From Rubrivivax sp. (GTDB taxonomy: Bacteria > Pseudomonadota > Gammaproteobacteria > Burkholderiales > Burkholderiaceae_C), in NCBI GenBank assembly GCA_019635315.1, contig JAHBZT010000002.1, positions 310,001 through 374,000 of the forward strand: 64,000 bases of DNA, in the 5' to 3' direction. Below are positions 44,559 through 53,670 of this stretch, one piece after another. The notes under the pieces were generated by a model. That model worked only from the letters and a program-made list of their open reading frames with translations, searched no databases and had not been told where the DNA came from. Position 1 is the stretch's first letter, and the number at the start of each line of letters is the position of its first letter. Both the position numbers and the translations under genes were made by a program.

Positions 44559-44575
44559 CGACGCACACTGCCCGC

Positions 44576-44576
44576 A
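44576..44576 (+). other. Start of nudL-like gene 18 bp after the terminator
   Basis: The ATG at 44576 lies directly downstream of the terminator with no room for a full promoter. The Nudix gene may depend on readthrough or on a promoter inside the repeat. Confidence 0.4.
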
Positions 44577-45280
44577 TGTCGCTGCCCCGCATCCTGAACC
44601 CGCGCGAGATCCCGGTCGCGGGCACCGACGCGCACCTGCCGCCGCTGCCCGGCGATCGGCTGACGGCACCGGCGCTGCGCCAGCGTTTCGGCCTGCCGCG
44701 TCCGGGCTGGCAGCCCGAACTGCCGGGCGACGGCCGCGTGCTGCCGGACCGCGCGCCCGCGCCGGCCGCCGTGCTGGTGCCGCTGGTCGAGCGCGACGAC
44801 GGGCTGCACGTGCTGCTGACGCGGCGCACCGAGCACCTGCGCGACCACGCCGGGCAGATCAGCTTTCCCGGCGGCCGCAGCGAGCCGCAGGACGACGGTG
44901 CACCCGCCACCGCGCTGCGCGAGGCCGAGGAAGAGGTCGGCCTGCCGCGCCGCCAGGTCGAGGTCATCGGCGAGCTGCCGGCCTACACGACGATCACGCG
45001 CTATGTCGTGACGCCGGTCGTCGCGCTGGTGCGCCCGCCGATGGAACTGTCGCGGCTCGCACTGGACCGCCACGAGGTGGCCGCCGCCTACGAGGTGCCG
45101 CTGGCCTTCCTGATGAACCCGGCGCACCACCGGCGCCATGTCTTCACCTGGGACGGCGGCCAGCGCCAGTTCCTGTCCATGCCCTGGCGCCGCGAAGGTG
45201 CCGGCGAGGCGGACGAGGTCTTCATCTGGGGCGCGACCGCCGCGATGCTGCGCAACCTGTACCGCTTCCTCGGCGACTGA
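44576..45280 (+). CDS. Nudix hydrolase, CoA pyrophosphatase family
   Basis: Hydrolyses coenzyme A or related pyrophosphates. The 234-residue product has the UPF0035 motif LLTRRTEHLRDHAGQISFPGG characteristic of CoA-type Nudix enzymes, immediately followed by the Nudix box ending REAEEEVGL. The first Nudix Glu is replaced by Asp, as is common in this subfamily. It has the usual length for NudL-like proteins. It stands between the rpsP operon terminator and the CobD/CbiB-like gene. Confidence 0.92.
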   Translation: MSLPRILNPREIPVAGTDAHLPPLPGDRLTAPALRQRFGLPRPGWQPELPGDGRVLPDRAPAPAAVLVPLVERDDGLHVLLTRRTEHLRDHAGQISFPGGRSEPQDDGAPATALREAEEEVGLPRRQVEVIGELPAYTTITRYVVTPVVALVRPPMELSRLALDRHEVAAAYEVPLAFLMNPAHHRRHVFTWDGGQRQFLSMPWRREGAGEADEVFIWGATAAMLRNLYRFLGD

Positions 45281-45332
45281 TCGCCCCGCCGGCGGCGGCC
45301 CGCAGGGAGGCGTGCCTCTATCATCCGCGGCG

Positions 45333-46322
45333 ATGAGTTTCTTCGCCGTCCTGCTGGCCCTGCTGATCGAGCAGCTGAAGCCGCTGCCGCGCGACAACTG
45401 GGTGCACGAGACGCTGAAGGGCTGGGTCGCGTGGACCGGCCGCAACTTCGACGCCGGCGAGCGCCACCACACCTGGGTCGTCTGGGGCGTCTCGGTGCTC
45501 GCACCCACGCTGCTGGTGATGGCGCTGCACCTGGCCATCGTGCGCCACAGCGTGCTGCTGGCGATGGCCTTCGACGTCGCGCTGCTGTACCTGACGCTGG
45601 GCTTCCGCCAGTTCAGCCACTACTTCACCGACATCCGCGACGCGCTGGATCGCGGCGACGAGAACGAGGCGCGCCGCCTGCTCGCCGAGTGGCGCCACCT
45701 GGACGCCAGCGAGCTGCCGCGCACCGAGGTGCTGCGCCACGTCATCGAGCATGCGCTGCTGGCCGCGCACCGCCATGTCTTCGGCGTCTTCTTCTGCTTC
45801 GTGGTCTTCTCGGCACTGGGCCTGGGGCCGACCGGCGCCGTGCTCTACCGCATGGCCGAATTCGCCAGCCGCTACTGGGCCTACCGCCAGCGCACGCTGG
45901 ACGCGCCGGCCAACGACGAACTGCGGGCGCTGTCGCGCCGGCTGTTCGCGCTGCTGGACCATCTGCCGGCGCGGCTGACCGCCTTCGGCTTCGCGGTGGT
46001 CGGCAATTTCGAGGAAGCGGTCGGCAGCTGGCGGCGCGACGCCGGGCTGTGGCAGCACCCCAACGAGGGCATCATCCTCGCCGCCGCGGCCGGCGCGGTG
46101 GGCGTCCAACTCGGCGGCGCCGCCGCGCCGGGCGTGACGCCGGACCGCTCCAAGACCTTCAGCGCCGGCACCGAGGCCGGGCTGGCCGAAGCCCAGGGCT
46201 CCACCGCCGGGCTGCCGCCGCAGTCCGCGCACCTGAACAGTGTCGTCGGCCTGGTCTGGCGTTCGGTGGTGCTGTGGATGCTGCTGCTGGCGCTGCTGAC
46301 GCTGGCCAACGTCGTCGGCTGA
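45333..46322 (+). CDS. CobD/CbiB-family-like membrane protein
   Basis: A 329-residue membrane protein with about five hydrophobic segments. The start MSFFAVLLALLIEQLKPLP and the loops GFRQFSHYFTDIRDALDRGD and LYRMAEFASRYW resemble CbiB/AmpE-like proteins. True CobD (adenosylcobinamide-phosphate synthase) sits in cobalamin operons, and no such gene is here. This paralogue next to the Nudix gene more likely has a regulatory or membrane role (AmpE-like); its function is unknown. It is followed, tail to tail, by rsgA. Confidence 0.8.
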   Translation: MSFFAVLLALLIEQLKPLPRDNWVHETLKGWVAWTGRNFDAGERHHTWVVWGVSVLAPTLLVMALHLAIVRHSVLLAMAFDVALLYLTLGFRQFSHYFTDIRDALDRGDENEARRLLAEWRHLDASELPRTEVLRHVIEHALLAAHRHVFGVFFCFVVFSALGLGPTGAVLYRMAEFASRYWAYRQRTLDAPANDELRALSRRLFALLDHLPARLTAFGFAVVGNFEEAVGSWRRDAGLWQHPNEGIILAAAAGAVGVQLGGAAAPGVTPDRSKTFSAGTEAGLAEAQGSTAGLPPQSAHLNSVVGLVWRSVVLWMLLLALLTLANVVG

Positions 46323-46334
46323 TCGCGCAGGCGG

Positions 46335-47267
46335 TCACCAGCGCTGCGGTGCCGCGAGCTCCTCGTAGAGCTGCTCGTAGATGCGCAGCCGGGTCGGCCC
46401 GATCTCGCCGCGCCCGGCGGCCGCGCGCACACCGCAGCCCGGTTCGTGGCGGTGGCTGCAGTTGTGGAAGCGGCAGTGGCCCAGCGCGCCGGCCAGGTCG
46501 GGCATCAGCGTCGCCAGCCGCTCGGGCGCGATCTGGCGCAGGCCGAATTCCTGGAAGCCGGGGGAGTCCAGCAGGGCGCCGCTGCGCGCCTCGTCCAGCC
46601 AGTACCAGGTCGTCGTCGTGGTCGTGTGGCGGCCGGCGTTGAGCGCCTGCGAGATCTCGCCGACCTGCGCCGCGGCCTGCGGCACCAGCAGGTTGATCAG
46701 CGTGCTCTTGCCCATGCCGCTGGGCCCCAGCACCAGCGTCGTGCGGCCGGCCAGCCGCGGCGCGAGCGTCGTGCGCGCGGCATCGGGCGCGGCCTTGAGC
46801 GCCAGCTCCAGCACCGGCACGCCCATCGCGCGGTAGGGCGCCAGGCGCTCGCGCGCCGCGGCGGCGGCCGGCAGGTCGGTCTTGTTCAGGCCGACCAGCG
46901 CCGCGATGCCGGCGTCCTGCGCCGCGATCAGCGCACGCGCGAGCTGCGACTCGCTGAACATCGGCTCGCCGGCCACCAGCACCAGCACCTGGTCGAGGTT
47001 GGCGGCGAAGCTCTTGCTGCGCCACTCGTCCTGGCGGAACAGCAGGTTGCGCCGCGGCTCCAGGTGCTCGATGACGCCGCCGTCGCCGGCCGCCTGCCAG
47101 CGCACGCGGTCGCCGACCACCAGTTCACTCTTCTTGCCGCGCGGGTGGCACAGCACGCGCGCGCCTTCGGGGGTCTCGACGACGACGTGGCGGCCATGCG
47201 CGGCGACGACCCGCCCCAGGTCCAGCGTGCCGTCGGACGCTGCGGCGGGCGCCGGCGCGGTGCGCAT
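46335..47267 (-). CDS. rsgA: Ribosome small subunit-dependent GTPase RsgA
   Basis: Late-stage 30S assembly GTPase of 310 residues. An OB fold at about residues 10-80 leads to a circularly permuted GTPase domain: G4 LNKTDL comes before G1 GPSGMGKSTLIN and G3 LLDSPGFQEF. A C-terminal zinc knuckle follows (HCRFHNCSHRHEPGC). The ATG at 47267 is 19 bp from the end of the dehydratase gene upstream on the same strand. Confidence 0.96.
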   Translation of the reverse strand: MRTAPAPAAASDGTLDLGRVVAAHGRHVVVETPEGARVLCHPRGKKSELVVGDRVRWQAAGDGGVIEHLEPRRNLLFRQDEWRSKSFAANLDQVLVLVAGEPMFSESQLARALIAAQDAGIAALVGLNKTDLPAAAAARERLAPYRAMGVPVLELALKAAPDAARTTLAPRLAGRTTLVLGPSGMGKSTLINLLVPQAAAQVGEISQALNAGRHTTTTTTWYWLDEARSGALLDSPGFQEFGLRQIAPERLATLMPDLAGALGHCRFHNCSHRHEPGCGVRAAAGRGEIGPTRLRIYEQLYEELAAPQRW

Positions 47268-47285
47268 CGTCGGGGCGTCAGCGCA

Positions 47286-47609
47286 TCAGCGCATCAGCGC
47301 GTCCAGCTTCGCGGCGCAGATGAAGTCGTTGACCGAGATGCCGCCCACCGAATGGGTGTTGTAGCGCACCGTGCAGCGGTTGTAGGACACCAGCAGGTCC
47401 GGGTGGTGGTCCTCCTGGTGCGCGACCCAGGCCAGCGCGTTGACGAAGGCCATCGTGCGGTAGTAGTCGGCGAAGTCGTAGCGCTTCTGGATCGCGCCGT
47501 CGACCAGCGCCCAGCCGGGCGCGGCCGCGAGGTGGCGCTGGATCTCGTCGGCGGACATCGGCGGCTGGCCCTCCAGGGGCCGGCAGCGCTGCTGGGCAAG
47601 GTCGGTCAT
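47286..47609 (-). CDS. Pterin-4a-carbinolamine dehydratase
   Basis: A 107-residue enzyme that recycles tetrahydrobiopterin-type cofactors and can act as a DCoH-like protein. It has the family signature EDHHPDLLVSYNRCTV followed by THSVGGISVNDF, which holds the three catalytic histidines and the Asp. The gene lies between rsgA and the M48 peptidase on the same strand, an order common in betaproteobacteria. The ATG at 47609 follows the M48 stop by 29 bp. Confidence 0.93.
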   Translation of the reverse strand: MTDLAQQRCRPLEGQPPMSADEIQRHLAAAPGWALVDGAIQKRYDFADYYRTMAFVNALAWVAHQEDHHPDLLVSYNRCTVRYNTHSVGGISVNDFICAAKLDALMR

Positions 47610-47638
47610 GGCGGGCAGGGCGATGAGGGGCGGGAGGC

Positions 47639-48925
47639 TCAGGCCGCGGGCTGCGGCAGCGCGGCCAGCCGTTCGGCGGCCGGCGGGTGCGAGTAGTAGA
47701 AGCGCGCATACACCGGGTCGGGCGTCAGCGTGCTCGCGTTGTCCTCGTGCAGCTTCAGCAGCGCGCTGGCGAGCGCGCCGCCGTCGGCCTGCGCGCAGGC
47801 GAAGGCGTCGGCCTCGAACTCGTGGCGGCGCGAGAACTGCGCCGCCAGCGGCGCCAGGAAAAAGCCGAACGGCGGCAGCGCCAGCATGAACAGCATCAGC
47901 GCCAGCGCGTCGTTGGGCGCCGCCAGGTTGGGCGCCACGCCCAGGCCGGTGTAGAAACCACTCTGGCCGGCCAGCCAGCCCAGCAGCGCCAGCGCCGCCA
48001 GGCTCGCCGCGAAGATGCCGGCGATGCGCTTGGCGACATGCCGGCGCTTGAAGTGGCCCAGTTCGTGAGCCAGCACCGCCTCCACCTCGGCCGGCGTCAG
48101 CCGCTGCAGCAGGGTGTCGTAGAAGACGACGCGCTTGGCCGCGCCGAGCCCGGTGAAATAGGCGTTGGCATGCGCCGAGCGCCGGCTGCCGTCCATCACG
48201 AACAACCCGCGCGCGGCGAAGCCGCAGCGCTGCATCAGCGCCTGCACGCGCGCCTTCAGCGCCTCGTCGGCGAGCGGCTCGAACTTGTTGAAGATCGGCG
48301 CGATCAGCGTCGGGTAGACGACCAGCAGCAGCAGGTTGAAGCCGACCCAGGCCGCCCAGGCCCACAGCCACCACCAGCCGCCGGAGACGGCCATGATCCA
48401 CAGCACCAGCGCCGCCAGCGGCAGCCCGATCGCGGCCGCCAGCGCCGTGCCCTTGGCCAGGTCCAGCAGCCACAGCCGCAGCGTCATGCGGTTGAAGCCG
48501 AATCGCTGCTCGATGCGGAAGGTGCTCCACCACGAGAGCGGCAGGTCCAGCAGGCCGCCGATGGCCGAGAACGCCGCCAGCAGCGCCAGCTGGTAGGCGA
48601 GGTCGCCGAAGCGCGGCTGCAGCGTGTCGCGCAGCGCCGCATTCAGCGCATCCAGGCCGCCCAGCAGCGTCCAGCCCAGCAGCACCGTGGCGCCGAGCGC
48701 GGTGGCGAGCAGGCCGAAGCGGCCGTTGGCCAGCGTGTAGTCGGCCGCCTTGCGGTGGGCCTCGGGCGTGATGCGGCCGGCGAAGACCGCCGGCACGCGC
48801 TCGCGGTGCGCCGCCACGTGGCGCATCTGGCGCGTCGCCAGCCAGTAGCGCACGGCCAGCGACAGCAGCAGCGCGGCCGCGAAGGCGAAGGTGACGGCGT
48901 CGGGGCTCAGGGCAGGGAGCGGCAT
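47639..48925 (-). CDS. M48-family (Ste24-like) membrane metallopeptidase
   Basis: A 428-residue integral membrane zinc protease resembling CAAX prenyl protease Ste24. Several N-terminal spans are followed by the family segment LSWWSTFRIEQRFGFNRMT. The zinc site is VLAHELGHFKRRH, with the downstream Glu in FSRRHEFEADAFA. Bacteria lack CAAX proteins of the yeast kind, so it probably takes part in membrane protein quality control. It is divergent from orn, with 57 bp between starts. Confidence 0.93.
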   Translation of the reverse strand: MPLPALSPDAVTFAFAAALLLSLAVRYWLATRQMRHVAAHRERVPAVFAGRITPEAHRKAADYTLANGRFGLLATALGATVLLGWTLLGGLDALNAALRDTLQPRFGDLAYQLALLAAFSAIGGLLDLPLSWWSTFRIEQRFGFNRMTLRLWLLDLAKGTALAAAIGLPLAALVLWIMAVSGGWWWLWAWAAWVGFNLLLLVVYPTLIAPIFNKFEPLADEALKARVQALMQRCGFAARGLFVMDGSRRSAHANAYFTGLGAAKRVVFYDTLLQRLTPAEVEAVLAHELGHFKRRHVAKRIAGIFAASLAALALLGWLAGQSGFYTGLGVAPNLAAPNDALALMLFMLALPPFGFFLAPLAAQFSRRHEFEADAFACAQADGGALASALLKLHEDNASTLTPDPVYARFYYSHPPAAERLAALPQPAA

Positions 48926-48982
48926 GGGCCGGCAGTGTAGGCCTGGGCGAGAATCCCGGCTTCGTCTTCCCGGCATCGCCCC

Positions 48983-49567
48983 ATGACCGATTCGTCGCCC
49001 GACGCGCCGCCGAGCCCGCTGCTCGGCGCCAGCGAGAACAACCTGATCTGGATCGACCTCGAGATGACCGGCCTGCTGCCCGACAGCGACCGCATCATCG
49101 AGATCGCCGTCGTCGTCACCGACCCGCTGCTGGCGCTGCGCGTGGAGGGCCCGGTGCTCGCGATCCACCAGAGCGACGCGGTGCTCGACGGCATGGACGC
49201 CTGGAACAAGGGCACGCATGGCCGCAGCGGCCTGACCGAGCGTGTGCGCGCCTCCAGCGTCGACGAGGCGGCGGCCGAGGCGCAGGTGATCGCCTTCCTG
49301 GAACGCCACGTGCCCAAAGGCAAGAGCCCGATGTGCGGCAACAGCATCTGCCAGGACCGGCGCTTCCTGGCGCGCACGATGCCGCGGCTGGAGGCCTACT
49401 TCCACTACCGCAACCTGGACGTCAGCACGCTGAAGGAGCTGGCGCGGCGCTGGAAGCCGGCGGCGCTGGAGGGCTTCAAGAAGGCGCAGTCGCACACCGC
49501 GCTGGCCGACATCCACGAGTCGATCGACGAACTGATCCACTACCGCACCCACCTGCTGGCGGTCTGA
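48983..49567 (+). CDS. orn: Oligoribonuclease
   Basis: DEDDh exonuclease degrading 2-5-nt RNA and pGpG. The 194-residue product shows the motif [20 protein letters not shown], motif II in [14 protein letters not shown], and motif [17 protein letters not shown]. It is essential in many proteobacteria. The length of about 190 residues includes a short N-terminal extension ([15 protein letters not shown]). It is followed 19 bp later by the aspartoacylase-like gene. Confidence 0.97.
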   Translation: MTDSSPDAPPSPLLGASENNLIWIDLEMTGLLPDSDRIIEIAVVVTDPLLALRVEGPVLAIHQSDAVLDGMDAWNKGTHGRSGLTERVRASSVDEAAAEAQVIAFLERHVPKGKSPMCGNSICQDRRFLARTMPRLEAYFHYRNLDVSTLKELARRWKPAALEGFKKAQSHTALADIHESIDELIHYRTHLLAV

Positions 49568-49586
49568 GCGGCCGGCGGCCTTCACG

Positions 49587-50702
49587 ATGCGCACCGAGAC
49601 GCTCGAACTGCTGGCGCCGGCGCCCGGCCTGCGTGCCGGCCTGACCGTGCACCGCTTCGGCATGCCGGGCGGCGCGCCCAAGGCCGTGATCCAGGCGGCG
49701 CTGCATGCCGACGAGGTGCCGCCGCTGCTGGTGGCGCAGCAGCTGCGCACGCGGCTCGCGGCGCTGGAGGCCGCGGGCCAGGTGACGGGCGAGGTCGTGC
49801 TGCTGCCCTATGCCAACCCGCTGGGCCTGGCGCAGCACCCGCTGGGCCTGCACCAGGGGCGCTTCGACCTGCGCGACGGTGTCAATTTCAACCGCCAGGT
49901 GCCCGACCTGTCGGCCACCGTGGCCGACGCGGTGGCCGGCCGCCTGGGCGACGACCCGGCGCGCAACGTCGCCGTCGTGCGCGAGGCGCTGCGCGACGCC
50001 GCCGCGGCGCTGTCGGCCGAGCATGCGACGCAGGACCTCAAGCGCCGGCTGCTGCAGCTGGCGGTCGACGCCGACATCGTGCTGGACCTGCACTGCGACG
50101 CGCAGGCCGTGCTGCACCTGTACGCGCTGACGCCGCAGGCCGCGCTGGCCGAGGAGCTGGGCGCGCTGCTCGGCGCGCAGGCGGTGCTGCTGGCCACCGA
50201 GTCCGGCGACTCGCCTTTCGACGAGGCCTGCAGCCGGCCCTGGCTGGTCGTGCAGCAGCGCTACCCGGACCACCCGCTGCCGCTGGCCTGCTTCAGCCCG
50301 ACCGTCGAGTTGCGCGGCGAGGCCGACACCGACCACGCGCTCGCCGCGCAGGATGCCGACGCGATCGTCGAGTTCCTGCGCCGCCGCGGCGTGATCGCCG
50401 GCGCGCCGCGCCCGCTGCCGGCGCCGCGCTGCGCACCGACGCCGCTGGCAGCGGCCGAGCAGCTCAACGCGCCGGCGGCCGGCGTCGTCGTCTTCCATGC
50501 CGCTCCCGGCGAGCGTGTCGAGGCCGGCGCGGTGGTGGCCGACCTCGTGGACATCGACAGCGGCGCCGCGCGACCGCTCGTTGCGCAGTCCGCCGGACTG
50601 CTCTACGCACGCATGGCCACGCGCTGGGCGACGCCGGGCCGCCGCGTCGCCGGCATCGCCGGCACCACGCTGCAGCGCAGCGGCAAGCTGCTGGGGCCCT
50701 GA
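49587..50702 (+). CDS. Succinylglutamate desuccinylase/aspartoacylase-family zinc hydrolase
   Basis: A 371-residue M14-like metallohydrolase. Zinc ligands are His and Glu in AALHADEVPPL and the second His in VLDLHCDAQAVLHL. Further family segments are LGLHQGRFDLRDGVNFNRQ and VELRGEADTDHALAAQDADA. The C-terminal beta domain of about 90 residues is typical of the AstE/aspartoacylase-like proteins of unknown substrate. It starts 19 bp after orn. A 346-bp gap with repeat follows. Confidence 0.9.
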   Translation: MRTETLELLAPAPGLRAGLTVHRFGMPGGAPKAVIQAALHADEVPPLLVAQQLRTRLAALEAAGQVTGEVVLLPYANPLGLAQHPLGLHQGRFDLRDGVNFNRQVPDLSATVADAVAGRLGDDPARNVAVVREALRDAAAALSAEHATQDLKRRLLQLAVDADIVLDLHCDAQAVLHLYALTPQAALAEELGALLGAQAVLLATESGDSPFDEACSRPWLVVQQRYPDHPLPLACFSPTVELRGEADTDHALAAQDADAIVEFLRRRGVIAGAPRPLPAPRCAPTPLAAAEQLNAPAAGVVVFHAAPGERVEAGAVVADLVDIDSGAARPLVAQSAGLLYARMATRWATPGRRVAGIAGTTLQRSGKLLGP

Positions 50703-51048
50703 CGGCAGGCGCAGGGCAGTCGCCGCCGAAGGCGCAGACCACGGAGGCCGGCGCGGGCAGCGGGTACCGCGTGGCGCGAAGCGCCGCGACAGGCACCCCT
50801 GGCGCGCGGCGGGTCACGGGCGGGATCGCGCTCGGCGCGCGAACCACCGCGCTGCGCAGCCCGGCGCCCGGGATCGAGCGGGCTCCGCGCTCACCGCGGG
50901 TTCCCGCGCGCGCGACGCCGCGGCCACCGCGACGCCGCGCGCCACGGCGGGCAGCCGCGGTCGGCCGGGATCACCGGCATGGCCGCCAGCGCGTGGCGCA
51001 AGGCAGCACTGTCACGCGCCTGTCGCCAGGAATTCATAAACTGCGGGC
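50703..51048. repeat. Gap with a diverged copy of the 13-kb repeat
   Basis: 50711-50796 resembles 13343-13432: both run GCAGGGxAGTCGCCGCCG through the shared core GGCAGCGGGTACCGC and GTGGCGCGA-like ends. The rest of the gap is GC-rich with no clear gene. At its right end are a Pho box and a possible -10 for ppk. It is thus both repeat remnant and promoter region. Confidence 0.7.
51009..51026 (+). promoter_or_regulatory. Pho box upstream of ppk
   Basis: CTGTCAC and CTGTCGC are separated by GCGC, giving the 11-bp-spaced direct repeat expected for PhoB (two heptamers near CTGTCAT). CATAAA nine bases further (51035-51040) can be the -10 box. This would induce ppk when phosphate is scarce. Confidence 0.7.
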
Positions 51049-53169
51049 ATGACCGACGACAACAGTGCCGCCTTGCCAGAGGCCGGCGCGATGGCGGTGA
51101 CGCCTGCTGCACCGCTGCCGCTGCTCAACCGCGAGCGTTCCATCCTGCAGTTCAACCGGCGCGTGCTGGCGCAGGCGCGGCGCGAGGACGTGCCGCTGCT
51201 GGAGCGGCTGCGCTACGTGACCATCGTCAGCTCCAACCTCGACGAATTCTTCGAGGTGCGGGTGGCCGACATCATCGAGGCGACGCGGCAGCCCGGCTCG
51301 GGCGTCACGCGCGCGGACCTGGCCTCGGTGGCGCAGGCCGCGCACGAGCTGATCGACGAGCAGTACGCGCTGTTCAACGACGTCGTGATGCCGGCGCTGC
51401 AGCGCGAGGGCCTGGTGATCCTCAACCACGCCGACCGCAACGAGGCGCAGCGCGAGTGGGTGCAGCGCTTCTTCGAGGCCCAGGTGCGGCCGTTGCTGGT
51501 GCCGGTGAGCCTGGACCCCAGCCACCCGTTCCCGCAGGTCGCCAACAAGTCGCTGAACTTCATCGCGCGCCTGGGCGGGCGCGACGCCTTCGGGCGCGAG
51601 AACCAGATCGCCATCGTCAAGGTGCCGCGCGTGCTGCCGCGCGTGATCCGCCTGCCGGCCGAGCTGACGCCCGGGCAGCAGGGCTTCGTGCTGCTGACCA
51701 GCGTGATCCGCGCCCACCTGGGCGAGCTCTTCCCGGGCCGCACGGTGGAGTGGTTCTCGCAGTTCCGCGTCACGCGCGACTCCGACCTCGACGTCGAGAA
51801 CGACGACGTCAAGAACCTGCGCCAAGCGCTGCGCACGGGGCTGACGACGCGCCACTTCGGCCAGGCGATCCGGCTGGAGGTCGTCAGCACCTGCCCGCCG
51901 GACCTCGCCGGCCTGCTGCTGCAGCAGTTCGGGCTGCCCGACATCGCGCTGTACAAGGTCAACGGCCCGGTCAACCTGGTGCGCCTGAACCAGCTGATCG
52001 ACCAGGCCGAGGCCGACCACCTGCGCTTCCCGCCCTGGGAGCCGCAGTGGCCGATGGGCCGCCTGCCGCGCAACCGCTCGATCCTGCAGCGCCTGCGCGA
52101 GGGCGACGTGCTGCTGCACCACCCCTTCGAGAGCTTCGACCCGGTGGTGCAGTTCCTGCGCGAGGCGGTGCTGGACCCCGAGGTGCTGGCGATCAAGCAG
52201 ACGATCTACCGCACCGGCGCGCAGAGCGTGCTGATGGACCTGCTGATCGAGGCGGCGCGCCGCGGCAAGGAGGTGCTGGCCGTCGTCGAGCTCAAGGCGC
52301 GCTTCGACGAGGAGGCCAACATCAACTGGGCCGAGCGGCTGGAGGCCGTGGGCGCGCAGGTCGTCTACGGCATCGTGGGGCTGAAGACGCACGCCAAGCT
52401 GCTGCTGGTGACGCGCCGCGAGGGCATGCAGGGCAAGGGCCTCGCGGCGCAGGTGCGGCTGCGCCGCTACGCCCACCTGTCCACCGGCAACTACAACCCG
52501 CGCACGGCGCGGCTGTACACCGACATCGGCTACCTGACGGCCGATCCCGGCCTCACCGCCGACGCCGACGCGGTGTTCCAGCAGCTCGCCAGCCAGGCGC
52601 GGCTGCACAGCCCCAAGCACCTGGTCACCGCGCCCTTCGTGATGCACCGGCGCATGGTGCGCCACATCGCGCAGGTCGCCGAGGCCGCGCGCGCCGGGCA
52701 GCCGGCGCGCATCGTGGCCAAGCTCAACGCGCTGACCGATCCGGCGCTGATCCAGGCCCTGGTGGACGCCGGCCAGGCCGGCGCGCGCATCGACCTCGTC
52801 GTGCGCGGCGCCTGCATGCTGCCGCCGGGGCGGCCCGGGCTCACCGACAACATCCGCGTGCGCTCCATCGTCGGGCGCTTCCTCGAGCACACGCGCATCC
52901 TCTACTTCCGCTGGGGCGCGAGCGAGGACGACGAGGTGCTGTACCTGAGCAGCGCCGACTGGATGAGCCGCAACATGTTCCGCCGCATCGAGATCGCCTG
53001 GCCGGTGCGCGACCGCGCGCTGCGCCAGCGTGTCATCGACGAGGGCCTGGTGCCGTACCTGCACGACCGGCGCGACGCCTGGGAGCTGGACGGCGACGGC
53101 CGCTACCGGCGCGTGGCGACCGACGGCGTCAGCGCGCAGCAGGCGCTGATGGCGCGCTTCTCCGCCTGA
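51049..53169 (+). CDS. ppk1: Polyphosphate kinase 1
   Basis: Makes polyphosphate from ATP at the membrane. The 706-residue product has the N domain start LLNRERSILQFNRRVLAQA, the phosphorylated-His region VYGIVGLKTHAKLLLV, a second conserved His in FLEHTRILYFRWG, and STGNYNPRTARLYTD. The ATG at 51049 has no good ribosome site. A second ATG at 51091 has AGAGG nine bases upstream and lies far enough from the Pho-type promoter for a leader. The true start may be 51091 (692 residues). Confidence 0.96.
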   Translation: MTDDNSAALPEAGAMAVTPAAPLPLLNRERSILQFNRRVLAQARREDVPLLERLRYVTIVSSNLDEFFEVRVADIIEATRQPGSGVTRADLASVAQAAHELIDEQYALFNDVVMPALQREGLVILNHADRNEAQREWVQRFFEAQVRPLLVPVSLDPSHPFPQVANKSLNFIARLGGRDAFGRENQIAIVKVPRVLPRVIRLPAELTPGQQGFVLLTSVIRAHLGELFPGRTVEWFSQFRVTRDSDLDVENDDVKNLRQALRTGLTTRHFGQAIRLEVVSTCPPDLAGLLLQQFGLPDIALYKVNGPVNLVRLNQLIDQAEADHLRFPPWEPQWPMGRLPRNRSILQRLREGDVLLHHPFESFDPVVQFLREAVLDPEVLAIKQTIYRTGAQSVLMDLLIEAARRGKEVLAVVELKARFDEEANINWAERLEAVGAQVVYGIVGLKTHAKLLLVTRREGMQGKGLAAQVRLRRYAHLSTGNYNPRTARLYTDIGYLTADPGLTADADAVFQQLASQARLHSPKHLVTAPFVMHRRMVRHIAQVAEAARAGQPARIVAKLNALTDPALIQALVDAGQAGARIDLVVRGACMLPPGRPGLTDNIRVRSIVGRFLEHTRILYFRWGASEDDEVLYLSSADWMSRNMFRRIEIAWPVRDRALRQRVIDEGLVPYLHDRRDAWELDGDGRYRRVATDGVSAQQALMARFSA

Positions 53170-53194
53170 ACCTGCCAGCGGCGGCGACACGGCC

Positions 53195-53656
53195 ATGGAC
53201 CTGATCCTCTGGCGCCACGCCGAAGCCTTCGAGATGCGCGAGGTGCAGGACGACCTGGACCGCGCGCTGACGCCCAAGGGCGAGCGCCAGGCCCAGCGCG
53301 TCGCGGCCTGGCTCAACCGCCAGCTGCCGGCCAGCACGCGGGTGCTCGCGAGCCCGGCGCGGCGCGCGCAGCAGACGGCGGCGGCGCTGGACCGCAAGTT
53401 CAAGACGGTGCCGGCGCTGGCGCCGGCCGGCGACGTCGACGGCCTGCTCCGGGCCGTGCGCTGGCCCGAGGCGCGCGAGCCCGTGCTGGTGGTCGGCCAC
53501 CAGCCGACGCTGGGCCTGGCCGCGGCCTACCTGCTGTCCGGCCAGCCGCAGGCCTGGAGCGTGCGCAAGGCCGGGGTCTGGTGGCTGCGCGCGCGCGAGC
53601 GCGAAGGCACGCTGCAGGTCGTGCTGCACGCCGTGGTGGCGCCGGAGCTGCTGTAG
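53195..53656 (+). CDS. sixA: SixA-like phosphohistidine phosphatase
   Basis: A 153-residue histidine phosphatase. The N-terminal LILWRHAEAF carries the Arg-His pair, and VLVVGHQPTLGLAAA the second His. SixA dephosphorylates histidine phosphotransfer proteins such as ArcB or the PTS protein NPr. The gene follows ppk by 25 bp and faces ppx tail to tail. A role in phosphate signalling is possible by context, but substrate specificity is unknown. Confidence 0.9.
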   Translation: MDLILWRHAEAFEMREVQDDLDRALTPKGERQAQRVAAWLNRQLPASTRVLASPARRAQQTAAALDRKFKTVPALAPAGDVDGLLRAVRWPEAREPVLVVGHQPTLGLAAAYLLSGQPQAWSVRKAGVWWLRAREREGTLQVVLHAVVAPELL

Positions 53657-53670
53657 GCCGGCGCGGACGT

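Noticed and set aside
45333-46322. A cobalamin-synthesis gene (true CobD)
   Set aside because: No other cobalamin genes are near, no cobalamin riboswitch is seen, and similarity is limited to the membrane-topology family.
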